Made by a program: the position numbers and the translations under genes
Shown here: in pieces, positions 1-10,070 of the stretch
How positions within the stretch are numbered: position 1 is the stretch's first letter
Layout of the letters: each line of letters starts with the position of its first letter
The notes under the pieces: model-generated
Told to the model about the DNA's origin: nothing
Databases searched by the model: none
Seen by the model: only the letters and a program-made list of their open reading frames with translations
Assembly: GCA_025349905.2 (NCBI GenBank)
Contig: MU624561.1
Coordinates: 1-56,914 of the forward strand
Source of the DNA: Blastocladiella britannica
Taxonomy: Eukaryota; Blastocladiomycota; Blastocladiomycetes; Blastocladiales; Blastocladiaceae
Length of the DNA stretch: 56,914 nt
Reading direction: 5' to 3'

Positions 1-1
1 G

Positions 2-364
2 CTCGACGTGTTCCGCAAGCACCACGATCAGCAGTGGTCGGCGATGATCGACGAGTTCGAGCGGGACGGCGGGCTGCTTGCCAGAGGCAAAGCCGCGACC
101 GAGGCGGACATGGCGTGTTGTTGGTTGCTGCCGGACTGGTGGACCTGCACGATGGAGGATGCGGTGGCAGTTGGCGAGAGATGCGGGCCGGCGCATGCGC
201 TGAAGCAGGTCCGCCAAATGCGTGAGGCGGCCAAGTTGGCGGAAACGCCGACGGTGATGTTGCGCCGTCTCGGTGCGGTGGCGGTAGCGGTCGAGGCCAA
301 GATCAGGGCCAACGCCAACGCGGCTTTGGTGGCCCCGACCGAGGCGGCCGTGGTGACACCGTAG
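2..364 (+). CDS. 3' end of an uncharacterised protein (5' partial)
   Basis: An open frame enters from the left edge of the window and runs to a TAG stop at 362-364, so only the last ~120 residues are visible. There is no ATG near the left end, which fits an internal exon or the terminal part of a longer gene. The visible part is helical, with a Trp/Cys-rich patch (CCWLLPDWWTC) about 40 residues in and an Ala/Val-rich C-terminus. I do not recognise the family. The stop is followed by a very T-rich stretch that looks like 3' UTR. An antisense ORF over the same bases looks like a shadow. Confidence 0.55.
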   Translation, partial: LDVFRKHHDQQWSAMIDEFERDGGLLARGKAATEADMACCWLLPDWWTCTMEDAVAVGERCGPAHALKQVRQMREAAKLAETPTVMLRRLGAVAVAVEAKIRANANAALVAPTEAAVVTP

Positions 365-657
365 GGTTTTTTTTCCTGTCTCTTTTTTTTTTTGCTCTCG
401 TCCATTCTCTTTTTTTGCTCTCGTTTTTTTCGACTTTTCTTTGTTTTTGTCCTTTTTTTTCCTTTTCTTTTACACCTAGGCAGTCTCGTCTTCCCCTTCT
501 TTTATTTGGGATCACACCCACCCTTTCTCGATTAGGCCTTTCCTTTTGGCGTGCCTGTTTAAGTTTAGGGTCGAGATCACGAGTTTCTGCTTTTCCGATG
601 GATTTTTGGTTTGGTTTGGTTGAAACAGCTTTACACAATACTGCAACTCAAAACAAA
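365..657. other. T-rich intergenic spacer
   Basis: About 290 bp of pyrimidine-rich sequence with many runs of T, between the stop of the partial gene and the ATG of the PSI-domain gene. It probably holds the 3' UTR of the first and the promoter/5' UTR of the second. ORFs that cross it are low-complexity Phe/Ser or Lys/Arg reads with no support. Confidence 0.5.
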
Positions 658-1781
658 ATGCGCCCGCTCGAGGCCGCTGTCCCCGTCATTGTCGTCCCCG
701 GAGACTCTGACCCACCCTTGGCCACGCCCGACCCCACTGGTTCGTAAGTTACACCCACTGATCCTTGCGACGAGCTCACTTTAGCTTTTTACACAGTACC
801 CAATGTAACCTGCAGCTCGCTCTCCTCGTGCTTTCTGTGCCTCCGCAACGACCACTGCGGGTGGTGTGCTGGCGTATGTCTTTTCTTTTTCCTTTATTGG
901 ATGTCAAAATTCACGAAAACTTTGAATCGCAGGAACACCTCTGCATCCCCGGCGACGTATGGGGCCCAACCACGTCCCTCGAATGCGCGTCCAAATGGTC
1001 CTACACTGTCGGCCAGTGCTACAGTACGCTACTTTATCCTTTTGAGTGACTTTTCATTGACCTTCAGAATTGCGCAGTCACGCAGTCCACCATGATCCTC
1101 GGCACGCTGGCCACGCTCTCGATCCTTCTACTCGCCATGACAGGGTGCATGCTGTTCACGTTCTACCGGCTGAAGCGGCAGCGACTCATGGCCCGCGAGT
1201 ACGTGCGGCTGTTCTCCGAGTACTCGGAGCAGCACCAGCGCCGGTCGTCGCTTGCGCGGTACCCAACAGCTCAAGGGGGTTCGCTGTACGCGACCACATT
1301 TGCACGTGGCGCTGATGGCGGTGACCCGGGGTACGAGTCGTCGACCGACCATCCGCACCATTACCCAGTATTTTACACGCCGCACGGCGCACCAGCGGTG
1401 CCGCCGGTGACGCCTCCATCGTCTCGACACCCACATCGTGGGCTAGGACTGGTAAGGGCGCCGCTGGTGGGGGGCTTGGGGGGACGCGAGTCGCTGGATG
1501 GCGCGCCCACCGTGCACGCATGGTACGGGTCGTTTGGAGACGACTGCGACGACGACTCGGAGCCCGCGGACTTGTTTGCGCGGCGCGCGGACTCGGGGTT
1601 GTTTGCGCATCGCGTTCTCGCTGACCCTAACTTGGCAGATGTTGCTCCGGCTGCTTCTGCTGCTGCCATGGACGCGGCACTTTCCTCGCCACCGCCTGGG
1701 GATGCGAGTGGGGCTCTTCAGCGGACAAGAGACGAGCTCAGGAGCCAGTTTAAGCGGAGGGATCCGTCGGTGGAGCGCTGA
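658..1781 (+). CDS. Single-pass membrane protein with a PSI (plexin repeat) domain
   Basis: Model: exons 658-743, 816-873, 933-1023 and 1078-1781, giving about 312 residues; phases agree at every junction. Exons 2 and 3 encode a Cys-rich module with the PSI signature (CFLCLRNDHCGWC, then CIPGD, a Cys-Ala-Ser-Lys-Trp patch and GQCY). Exon 4 opens with a hydrophobic segment of about 20 residues (ILGTLATLSILLLAMTGCML) followed by basic residues (YRLKRQRL), so the Cys-rich part should be outside and the ~200-residue low-complexity tail in the cytosol. PSI modules are disulphide-bonded spacers in surface receptors. No convincing signal peptide is seen at the chosen ATG, so the 5' exon is the least certain part. 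The ligand is unknown. Confidence 0.7.
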
Positions 1782-1849
1782 AGTTCCATTTTTGCAACAT
1801 ACAAGTGAGTTAATACCCTCCTCCAACTCTATATTTGATCTACAATAGA

Positions 1850-2272
1850 ATGTCCAAGTACCAGCGAGTAGATTCTGGCATTGCCGCTGCCGTTCAATCG
1901 CAAGAGCAACAGTGCCAACGAAAACAGCGCTCTGTACAAGTTCCGGATCCGCTGCATCTCGCATTGGAAAGCGTACTACACGTCGGACTGGCGATCCACT
2001 CTGTAGCAAAGATATGCGCGCTCCAGCAGCAGCAGGAAAAAGTCGATCGCCTACATTCGATTCCCATTTGGTCGTTTTACGCCGCTCCGCACCCGATCCT
2101 GCGGGTTGCAGAGAGCGTCGCGTACGCACTTGAACTTTGGCTATTGTTACAACTCCCACCATCATCGCGAGAGGCATTGCTCAAGAGTGCAGCCAATATA
2201 CCAAAGCGTGCCGCACAATGGCTCTCGATCCCAACGACGATGTACGTTGCGCATAGCCAGACGAGAGGTTGA
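1850..2272 (+). CDS. Small Q-rich hypothetical protein with hydrophobic C-terminal helices
   Basis: A single open frame of 140 codons lies between the PSI gene and the convergent phosphatase gene. The N-terminal half is Gln-rich and polar. The second half contains amphipathic to hydrophobic helices (PILRVAESVAYALELWLLLQ). The ATG lies one base after a good acceptor (ctacaatag), and a GTGAGT donor sits about 45 bp upstream, so a small intron may end directly in front of the start codon. I do not recognise the family. It could be a non-conserved ORF; codon choice looks less biased than in neighbouring genes. Confidence 0.45.
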   Translation: MSKYQRVDSGIAAAVQSQEQQCQRKQRSVQVPDPLHLALESVLHVGLAIHSVAKICALQQQQEKVDRLHSIPIWSFYAAPHPILRVAESVAYALELWLLLQLPPSSREALLKSAANIPKRAAQWLSIPTTMYVAHSQTRG

Positions 2273-2319
2273 TCCAAGGCAGAATCGAGCAATGTATTGC
2301 CAAACAATATAGAGAAAAG

Positions 2320-4203
2320 TTATTCCTCGGCGCAAGCCATTTCCCAATCGGGAGCACTGTTGGCCTCAAAGAAGGCCCGGAGATCGTGGAGATCGCACGA
2401 CCCGTCGCCCAGCGACGCGCATGCAAAGTCTCCAATCAGTTCCCGATCCAATTTCAGCGGCTGGCCATCCAACAGCACTCGCACGCGGTACCGACTGCCT
2501 GCCTCGGGCGGCAGCTCCCACACCTCCACGGCAATGTTGGCGCGGTAACTCGGCCATATGTGGTGCTCGGGCGCCGCCCGCAACGCGCCCAGCAGTCCCG
2601 AGAATGTGCCGTCGTGCGTGAGGTACGCGATAAACTGGGGCACATGCTTGAGATCCCGATCAGATCGAGGCAACGTGGCCAGCATTTCTCGCAGCAGAGG
2701 GCCCATTTCGAGCCGGATCGTCTCGCGGCCCATGCGGTTGGCCCAGTAGTTGTTGCGGTAATAGAAATCAAACGACTTGTACAGGTACGCTGCATCGAGC
2801 GTCGTTTCACTGAGACACATGGCTGGCGACCCAGTGGCGGCGATCGCGAGGTGGTCTGCAGTGTCAATGCATGGAAGCGGCTTGGACCAGCACCGCCGGC
2901 ACATGAGGTTCTCGGTGACGGACGGCACGCCCTTTTTCCCCGCTGCCGGCGGTTTCTCGAACTTGAGCGGCGCCAGCGCCTGCACGAGACCAGATGTCGG
3001 CGCCGAGTGCGCAAGAAACACGGGCCACATCGGGGACGCGGGGAGCTGCGATTGCAGTTGTTTGAGCCGCGGGCATGTCAGGTCGAGCTTGTTGGAGTGC
3101 AGCGGGTCAATCGCCTCAGGCATTGTGTACACGTTGACTTGGCGGTACGCTGCTTCGTTGTTGTTGTTGTTGTTGGTCGCCTGGCGATGCGTGGGCGAGG
3201 TCAAGAATCCATCCGCGAGCGCGTGCGCCGAGGCCAGTGTGCGGCTGTGGCATTACCATTTTTTTTTTTTCAGTTTCAATCAGCGTCTTTTGAAATGAAG
3301 TTGTCCGTACCTCACGTCGGTCGCACGCACCCGAATATCGCTGGAAGTAAAGTTTTTCGGAAGCAATCCGAGCATTTCGACTGCATTACACAATGGGGTC
3401 AACCGCGACGCCAAAAAGTAAAAAAGAGTAGCAATACCATAGACGTCCCGCAAATCCGCGCCAAGTTCAGTCAACTGGGCTCGGCCATGCTCGGTGAGCT
3501 CCGACGGAACGCACGACCCGCCCCACATGCGCGGCCGGTCGCGCCCTGACGTCCTGATATGGCTCACGCGTTTCGCGACCAGCCGATCGGGCGAGGTTGG
3601 GTCCCCACCATTGTCGTCATGTCCGTCGTCATTGGTTGGCCCGAGGAATGCGTACTGCGACGACTTGCACTGCCAGTCCACGCCGCTGTCCACATCGTCC
3701 CGCATCACGTTTTGCGGCGCACGATCTCCGTGCCGAGCCAGTACTTGAACTTGGACCAGACGGGCGCCGGCAAGCGATGGGGACAGTGCCGGGTAGGTGG
3801 TGCGGCGCGGCGTGGCGGCGGCACAGTAGCCGTAGCGCGAGGTTGCATTGCGCATGCGGCCTAAGATTCGGTGGAAGTCGGCCTCTTCATGCTTATTTGC
3901 TGCACTTACACGTTTGTTGGTTTCCTTTGAGCGTACGTGCAATGGAATTGAGCATACCAAAAGTCAAGGAAAAAGTGATTTTGTGTCTAAGTGCAATGGG
4001 CAATGCGACAATAAATAGAGCAAATGTGCCAAACAGTGCAACTGCAAAACGACGCCGGCCGCGACCAGCACTTGCGTGCTTGGGCTTTTGGGGATCCTGT
4101 GATGGAATTTCGGTTAGAGAAATGCGGATTCTCTCTTCACAAAAAAATATGGTACCTCGCCGCCGGAATGATTTTCGAGCAGCGACTGATCTTCGTTGAG
4201 CAT
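2320..4203 (-). CDS. Type II membrane histidine acid phosphatase, PXYLP1/ACPL2-like
   Basis: Model (complement): 4203-4156, 4096-3958, 3899-3438, 3380-3311 and 3244-2320; about 547 residues, phases consistent. Exon 2 supplies a basic stretch then a hydrophobic anchor (FAVALFGTFALFIVALPIAL, residues ~33-52), typical of a type II Golgi enzyme. The histidine-phosphatase core shows the phosphohistidine motif ARHGDRAP (~residue 116), the RATDVSRTLASAHA helix after the third and fourth splice junctions, and the proton-donor motif YLTHDGTF (His ~450). Branch-2 histidine phosphatases cleave phosphomonoesters. The length, anchor and motifs resemble 2-phosphoxylose phosphatase, but the substrate in a fungus is unknown; a general acid phosphatase is possible. 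A run of Asn codons (GTT repeats on the plus strand near 3160) encodes a disordered insert. Confidence 0.82.
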
Positions 4204-4364
4204 TGGTCCGCGGGGGCGATTTATTATTGAGTTGACAAAGAGGACTTCATTGGCTGTGGCGCTGCGCGCTCTCGGCAACGTACTTGCTGACCAAAATGAA
4301 CACGCAGAATTTTCCCGCTTTTCGTTAGCTCAACCTGACCAAAAAAAAAATCATAATAGTAAAA

Positions 4365-6132
4365 ATGGACAACAACGACAACGAAGGCATCATTGACATT
4401 TCACTAGACGACGGCGAGATTGTGCTGGTCGACGAAACGATTGCGACCCCTGACAAAGACAGCGAGACAGATTCTAGCTCGTCGAGCGATTCGGACGACT
4501 CTGACGACGACGACGATGATTTCTTGGCATCGCTCGCGCAAGTTCAGGGCGGCGACGACGATATCATGGACGAGGACGAGGATGGTCCGACGCGTCCCGC
4601 GGGTGCTCCGCGCACTGTGCACGAGCTGGAGGTACTTCATTATCAGCTTTTTACCGGCTCATACATGTTGCTAACCAAAGAATGAATAATAGAAACCCGA
4701 GCTCCTACCCATCGACGACGTGACCATCGCGCCGTCCATGCCGCTGGAAGTAGCCGGCGTGATCCACATGGTGGTCGAGGACCAGGTGATTATTCGGTCG
4801 TCGCGTCCGGGCGATGCGGCCGTGCTCGATGACGGCACCGTGTTTGCATTTGACGATCGCACCGTCCTTGGCCGCCTCTATGAGACGTTTGGTCCCGTCG
4901 CGAACCCGCTGTTCTCGGTCCGGTTTCCATCTTCCGCTCATATTGATCGCGAGCGAATGGTCGTTGGCCGCACCGTCCACTTTGTTCCTGACATGGCCAT
5001 GTGGGCGCTGACGGAGCAGCTCCGTGCTCTGCGTGGGTGCGATGCCAGTAATGCGTTTGACGAGGAGGTAGACGAGCGTGTGCGTTGCCTTTCTTGAATG
5101 AGTAATTGCTGCCTCAGACTGACCTTTTTTTTTTTTTTTTTGATGTAGGAAATGGAATTCTCGGACGACGAGCAAGAGGTGGATTTCCGTCGCCGCCTGA
5201 AGCAAGCCAAGTTTGCGCGCGCCGATGATCCCAACAACCCGCGCAGCAAGCGCGCACGCACGCAGGGTGGTCGCCCAACCGACGATTCGACTGCTGCTGC
5301 TCCTGGATCAGGTCCCAGTATTTCCGACATGTTTTCGCAGTACAGCACACCAACGACAACTCCGGCTGCCGCTGTTGTCAAGCGCGAGCCCATTCCCGCG
5401 CGTATGCAGGCGGCGAGCTCCGCAACCCCGTCTTTGTCGGACATGTTTTCGCAATACGGCGCTCCAGCAGCTGCTGCTTTGTCGCTGGGACTTGGGCGTG
5501 GTCGTGGCGGACGTGCACCTGCTGTTGCGGATCGCTCCGCTGCGTTGCCTCAGGCTCCGAACAGCAGTAGCTGGGCTCCAGCAGTCGCTCTGCCGCCAAA
5601 ACCACCAGCCTCGACATTGCCGCCGATCCAACACCACCATCAACCCCAACAAGCATCTGGATTCTCGTCACTGGCGACCATGGGGCAGTCCGCACCTCCA
5701 GCACCACCGCCCATACCAATGATGCAGTCGGCCGGCACCATGGACGCGACGGCGCTCGCGGCTCTTGTGCAGCAACAACAGCAGTATCTCCAGACTTTGC
5801 AAGCGATGCAGGCGTTACAACAACAGCAGCAGCAGCTACAGCAGCAGCAGCAAGCCGGTATTTCGACAACAGATAGTAGCGCAGACGCCACGGCCGCGGT
5901 CCTGGCTGCCGCTCTGTCGGATCCCGCCATGACGTCGGCGCTCTTGGGGCTTCTTGGACAACAACAGCAACAACCACCACAGCAGCAGCAGCAACCGCCA
6001 ATCCGCATCGAGACGCCGCCGGCGTACCGGTCGGTGCACGATCGCAGTGGCGGTCGTGTCCGCGTCCTCGCGCCGGGGGTGCTTGGCGTGGAGCGCACTG
6101 ACGACGTTGGCTCCAACGATAAGCGAGATTAA
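4365..6132 (+). CDS. NAF1: H/ACA snoRNP assembly factor NAF1
   Basis: Exons 4365-4631, 4693 to 5067 or 5079, and 5149-6132; about 541-545 residues. The order is that of NAF1: an acidic N-terminus (SSSSSDSDDSDDDDDDF), a Gar1-like beta-barrel core (LDDGTVFAFDDRTVLGRL, ETFGPVANPLFSVRF), the conserved follow-up GCDASNAFDEEV then MEFSDDEQEVDFRR across the second intron, and a long Gln/Pro-rich tail. NAF1 holds the dyskerin/Cbf5 complex at sites of H/ACA RNA transcription before Gar1 replaces it. Two in-phase donors exist for intron 2 (GTAGAC after 5067, GTGCGT after 5079), so the junction is uncertain by four codons. It lies head to head with the phosphatase gene, 161 bp apart. Confidence 0.88.
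5766..5998 (+). repeat. CAG/CAA trinucleotide-rich tract in NAF1
   Basis: Clustered CAG and CAA codons encode poly-glutamine runs in the disordered tail of NAF1. CAA interruptions are frequent, which usually limits slippage. Confidence 0.8.
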
Positions 6133-6495
6133 ACGGTGGCGTAAATAGCGTGGCGGTTTCTGGTTCCAGAAATATACTATGCTCACTTCATGACTTCGTA
6201 ACCACAAGCACCAAAGCCCAGCCGACGCTCGGGGATAGCGCTGCGCTCGAGTGGCCAACTACTTCATCACAAGCAATCGCGGGAAGCGGGCGGCCTGTTT
6301 TCGGATGAGAGTGGCTCAGCTTGCTTGATTATTGTTCTCCAATTTTTAGTGGAAAGTTGGGCCCTGGTCACTCGCTCAGCACGCGGACTTCCACTCTTAT
6401 TTCCTTGCCGGCCCCGTCCCTTACGAGTCCTTTCTTTTCCGTTTGTCCTCCATTTCATCTAAATTTCAATTGTTAAAAGAATAACATACAAAGAA
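6133..6495. other. Intergenic spacer, NAF1 to GPCR
   Basis: About 360 bp without a credible ORF or RNA gene. The last ~100 bp before the GPCR ATG is pyrimidine-rich (tccttgccgg, cttttccgtttgtcc) and probably contains its promoter and 5' UTR. I see nothing else in it. Confidence 0.5.
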
Positions 6496-9400
6496 ATGCC
6501 ATCCCCATTGCGTGCCGCCCTGGTCGGGCTCATGGCACTCGCCGCGATCCTATCGACGGCCTCGGCCGCCCAGCTCAAATTTGCCGTCTCGCTGCCCATC
6601 AGCGACCCCAACGGTGCGATTCTCGTTGGTGTTCGCAGCTGCCGTCGTGAGTAAAGTGAGGACTCAAACTTAAAACAAACCCACTATGCTTATTCGCAGA
6701 TGGACCGAACGTCCGGCCCATCGTGGACGCCCTCCAGCTCGCTGTGGCGGATGCTAACCGAAAGATTCTTGGCCCCGCCGGCCACAATCTGACGCTCGAC
6801 ACTTTCGACTCGGGCGACTCGTTGAATGGCGGAGTCAAGTCCGTTTTCGATGCCAACAATGGTGCCCATCTCGCAATCATTGGCGAGTACAGCAGTGGGA
6901 TTACTGCGAACATGGCTCTGGCCGCTAGTAACATGGGTACTTTTTAATACTTTCCATGTCATTCATTGATCCACTTATTGAGCTTATGAATCCTCAATTA
7001 GGAATGTACACTTGTTCGGGGGCCGCCACCGCCGTATCACTGTCCAACAAGACCGAGTTCCCTTACTTTTTGAGGACGATTCCGGTACGCTGTCACTATT
7101 TCATTAAAAAGAGTAAATTAGCTCACATGTGCGAAACAAAAGTCGGATGCCATGCTCGGCGTTTCCCTCGCGCAATTCATCAAGCAAAACGGATGGAAGA
7201 CATGCTCGATTATTGCCTCGCAGTCCGACTATGGCCAGTCTATTCTCTCGGCCTTTGTCCAGCAGGCCAAGGATCTCGACATCTTCGTCGCCGCTCAGCA
7301 GTCGGTCCAGTTTGCATCAGAGACCCTCAACGTCACCCTGCCCATCACCACCATCGCCAACGCCGGATCGCGCATTGTCCTGTTCTTTGGTCTGCCCGAC
7401 GAGTTTGGTAAGCTGGCCAAGCCGGCGCTCGATGCTGGCATCATTGGCAAGGACTGGGTGTGGGTCGGGTCCGAGGCCATGGCCGACGTCATCAACCACT
7501 CGACCTCCTCGGCCGCCAAGCCCGACGAGGCCAAGGCCATCCAGGGCATGCTCTATGCGTACCCAAACGAGAACGGCGGCAACACCGACTTCAACAACTT
7601 CAAGGCCAACTTCAAGAGCGCGTTCCCAAAGGACATGCAGGCCGGAGACAGCTTGCCGTCGTACGCCGGGTTCCACTCGGACTGCGTCGTGACGCTCGCC
7701 AAGATGTTTGCTGCGCTCCTGGGGTCGGGCGCATCCGAGCGCGATGTTCTCGCTCGCTCCCCCAAAGTGTTCAAGCCGGTGGCTCAACAGCTCGCGGCCC
7801 TTGGCAAATTCACCACCATGACGGGCGACGTGATCTTTGACGTCAACGGCGATCGCACCGGCGACTACACGCTCTTCAGCATTTACAACGGCAATGCATC
7901 GCCCGTGTACAAGATCCTCGGGACCGCCAACCTCGTGTCCGTTCCTGGCGCGGTGCCAACCTACTTTTCGGGATCGACGACCAAGCCCAAAGACCAACCA
8001 GAGGACCTCATTGCGTACTTGCGTTGGGAAGATGTCGGTACCTGGATCGTTGCTGGGGCGGTCGGGCTCTTTGCTCTCATCTCGCTTGGGTCGCTGATTC
8101 TGATCTTCCGCAACCGCCACCACCGCGCTGTTGCTTCTGCCAACCCGCTTATTGTGACGCTGATTGCGGTCGGCGCTGCCGTGGCCGTTGGCTCGAGCCT
8201 TTGGTGGATCGATGTGCAAACCAAGCTGACGTGCTACGGCGCCATGATTGGCATGTCGACCGGCTTTGAGCTGGTGGTGCTTGGCCTCTTATTCCGCGCC
8301 TACCAGGTGCCGTATTTTCTTTATATTTTGTTGCATTCCGTTGGTCATTTATTGTATTGAAAAAAAAAAAACATGTGTAGACATGGGTCTCGTTTGAAAA
8401 CTCGCTCGTCCGCAAGAACGACCACACGACGGCAGCGCGCATGGCAGCATTCACTGCCGTCTTTTTCGTGCAACCCGTGCTCTTTGTGCTGTGGTTCTTG
8501 TTTGCACCCATCGAACCCACCCCCGTGTCGTCCACCACCTCCTTCTCGTACTCATGCACGTCACCCACGGAGCCCTTCCTCGGGTCCCTGTTCAAGTACC
8601 TCGTGATCGGGTGGAACTTGGTGCTGCTGAGCGCCCTGATCTTTTTCGCCCGCCGGTCGCACCGCCTGCGCGTTCCCGGCCGCACGCCTCGATACACCAT
8701 GTTTGTGGCGCAAAATATTCTATTCTGCTGCCTGATCCTGTCCCCGCTGATCATGTTCCGGTTCGACGGGTTTGCGCTCGGGTCGTTCTGGGTGCACATT
8801 GCGGTGCTCATGTACGGATGTGCGTTCACGTGGCTCATGGGCGTGTACCGTGTGATCTTGTTTGCCCGGCGCCACGAGACGGGTCTGCTGGGCACCGGCC
8901 GAAACAGCGGCATGGGCGTGCAGTCGACGATGGTGGGCGTGTCGACGATCGGCGGCGGCAACGGCGGCAACGGCGTTGGCCGCAAGCCGGGAGAGAACGG
9001 CACTGGGAATGGGTCCAGCGCGAGCGACGTGAGCGCGCAGTACACGGACCTGCAGGTGGTGTCGGGTCGGCCCGGATCGTTTGTGGCCGACCTGCCTGTC
9101 AAGTTCCCCGGCCACATCTTTGCCACCTGGCAGCTGCACCGGCTGCTGGTGGTGCTGTCGGAAGGGTTCTTTGGGGTCACGCGTATTGGGGGCGGCGACC
9201 TCGAGGTCCTGGGCCAAGTGTGGGCCACGCGGCACCTGCTGGCGGTCCCGTCCAAGTCGCTGGAACTGGTCGTCGAAGTGTACATTGGCGGGAAGCGGGC
9301 GCCCGAGGTGCTGGTCCAGGCTCGGTCGGCCGAGCAGCAGCAGCGGATCATTGCCATGCTCTCGTCGCGCGCCGCTCGCCAGGGTGGAGACCATGGTGGC

Positions 9401-9580
9401 GCCATGCACTCGCCGAGCCCTCAGTACCGTGCACCACCCACCTCTGCTCCCCAGCCTGCTGTTGGCGGATCAGATGTGGGGATCTGGGAGGAGCCCGGGG
9501 CGCGGTCATCGCGGTCGGGCCAGGCTCAGCGCCAGCAGTACGCATCGCCAAGCGGTCCCGGCGAGTACCAAATGCGCTGA
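6496..9580 (+). CDS. Class C (GABA-B-like) GPCR with Venus-flytrap domain and long cytosolic tail
   Basis: Exons 6496-6646, 6700-6936, 7002-7084, 7143-8306 and 8381-9580; about 944 residues in frame. A signal peptide (AALVGLMALAAILSTASA) is followed by a periplasmic-binding-protein-like ligand domain (ANF_receptor type: FAVSLPISDPNG, IIGEYSSGITANMALAASN, IIASQSDYGQSILSAF, IVLFFGLPDEF, DWVWVGSEAM). Seven membrane segments start near 8040 (WIVAGAVGLFALISLGSLIL) and end near 8865; intron 4 splits the stretch after TM3 (RAYQ, then TWVSFENS). The tail has a Gly/Asn linker, then a compact ~110-residue region with beta-like pattern (9060-9390), then disorder. Class C receptors bind amino acids or similar small ligands and signal through G proteins; the ligand here is unknown. 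Confidence 0.88.
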
Positions 9581-10070
9581 TCTTTGTATCTTGTTGTCTT
9601 TTTTTTTTGTACCAACCAATTTGTGCCATAGATTTCCCTAAACCTTTTTTGTGTGGTTGTGGCGCTTTTTTTTTCCCTTTTGCTGCAGCCTGCTGCAAGA
9701 GGAAGTGAGCTGATTCATGTGAATACCTCCCTGCGTATTATAATTTATTCTTGTACCCGTCGTCCATCCAAGTCTCTGCAATTACTGTGTTCGCGGGGAG
9801 ACGAGCACTTACAATTAAAAATCGCCAAAGCCATTTTGCTTTCTCTTGCACACTGCTTTCCTTCTGCAAGACGGCGGGTCCTGCTGTCCACCCGCGCGAA
9901 ACAGCGTGCGACGATACCCGGCATTGCCGATCCTTTGCCTGTCAACTACAAGGCGGACCGCTGCGCTGTAATCGCCCTTTGGTTCAATCGTCTCGTCTCG
10001 TCTCGTTTTGTTGCATCTAGGGTCGTTTTCTCAACGACTCGACTCCGATCCTGCAGCAAAAATCGCAAAA
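9581..10070. other. Intergenic spacer, GPCR to flippase
   Basis: About 490 bp with no supported gene. It carries T-runs just after the GPCR stop (probable 3' UTR), a purine/AT-rich middle, and a short tandem repeat of the pentamer TCTCG/CGTCT near 9987-10005. The last 30 bases before the flippase ATG are A-rich. Confidence 0.5.
9986..10006. repeat. CGTCT pentanucleotide microsatellite
   Basis: Three to four head-to-tail copies of CGTCT lie about 65 bp upstream of the flippase start codon, in the probable promoter or 5' UTR. Confidence 0.65.

Noticed and set aside
2269..3549. 426-codon plus-strand ORF
   Set aside because: It runs antisense to the acid phosphatase, whose RHGxRxP and HD motifs and splice sites are coherent; the plus-strand read has none.
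4024..4230. Small plus-strand ORF upstream of NAF1
   Set aside because: It covers the 5' exons of the phosphatase gene, which encode a coherent start and TM anchor on the minus strand.
7317..8219. 300-codon minus-strand ORF over the ligand domain
   Set aside because: Antisense shadow of the Venus-flytrap exon, His/Val/Gly-rich in composition only.
8149..9405. 418-codon minus-strand ORF over the GPCR
   Set aside because: Antisense shadow of the 7TM and tail exon; it crosses the intron at 8307-8380 and has no recognisable fold.
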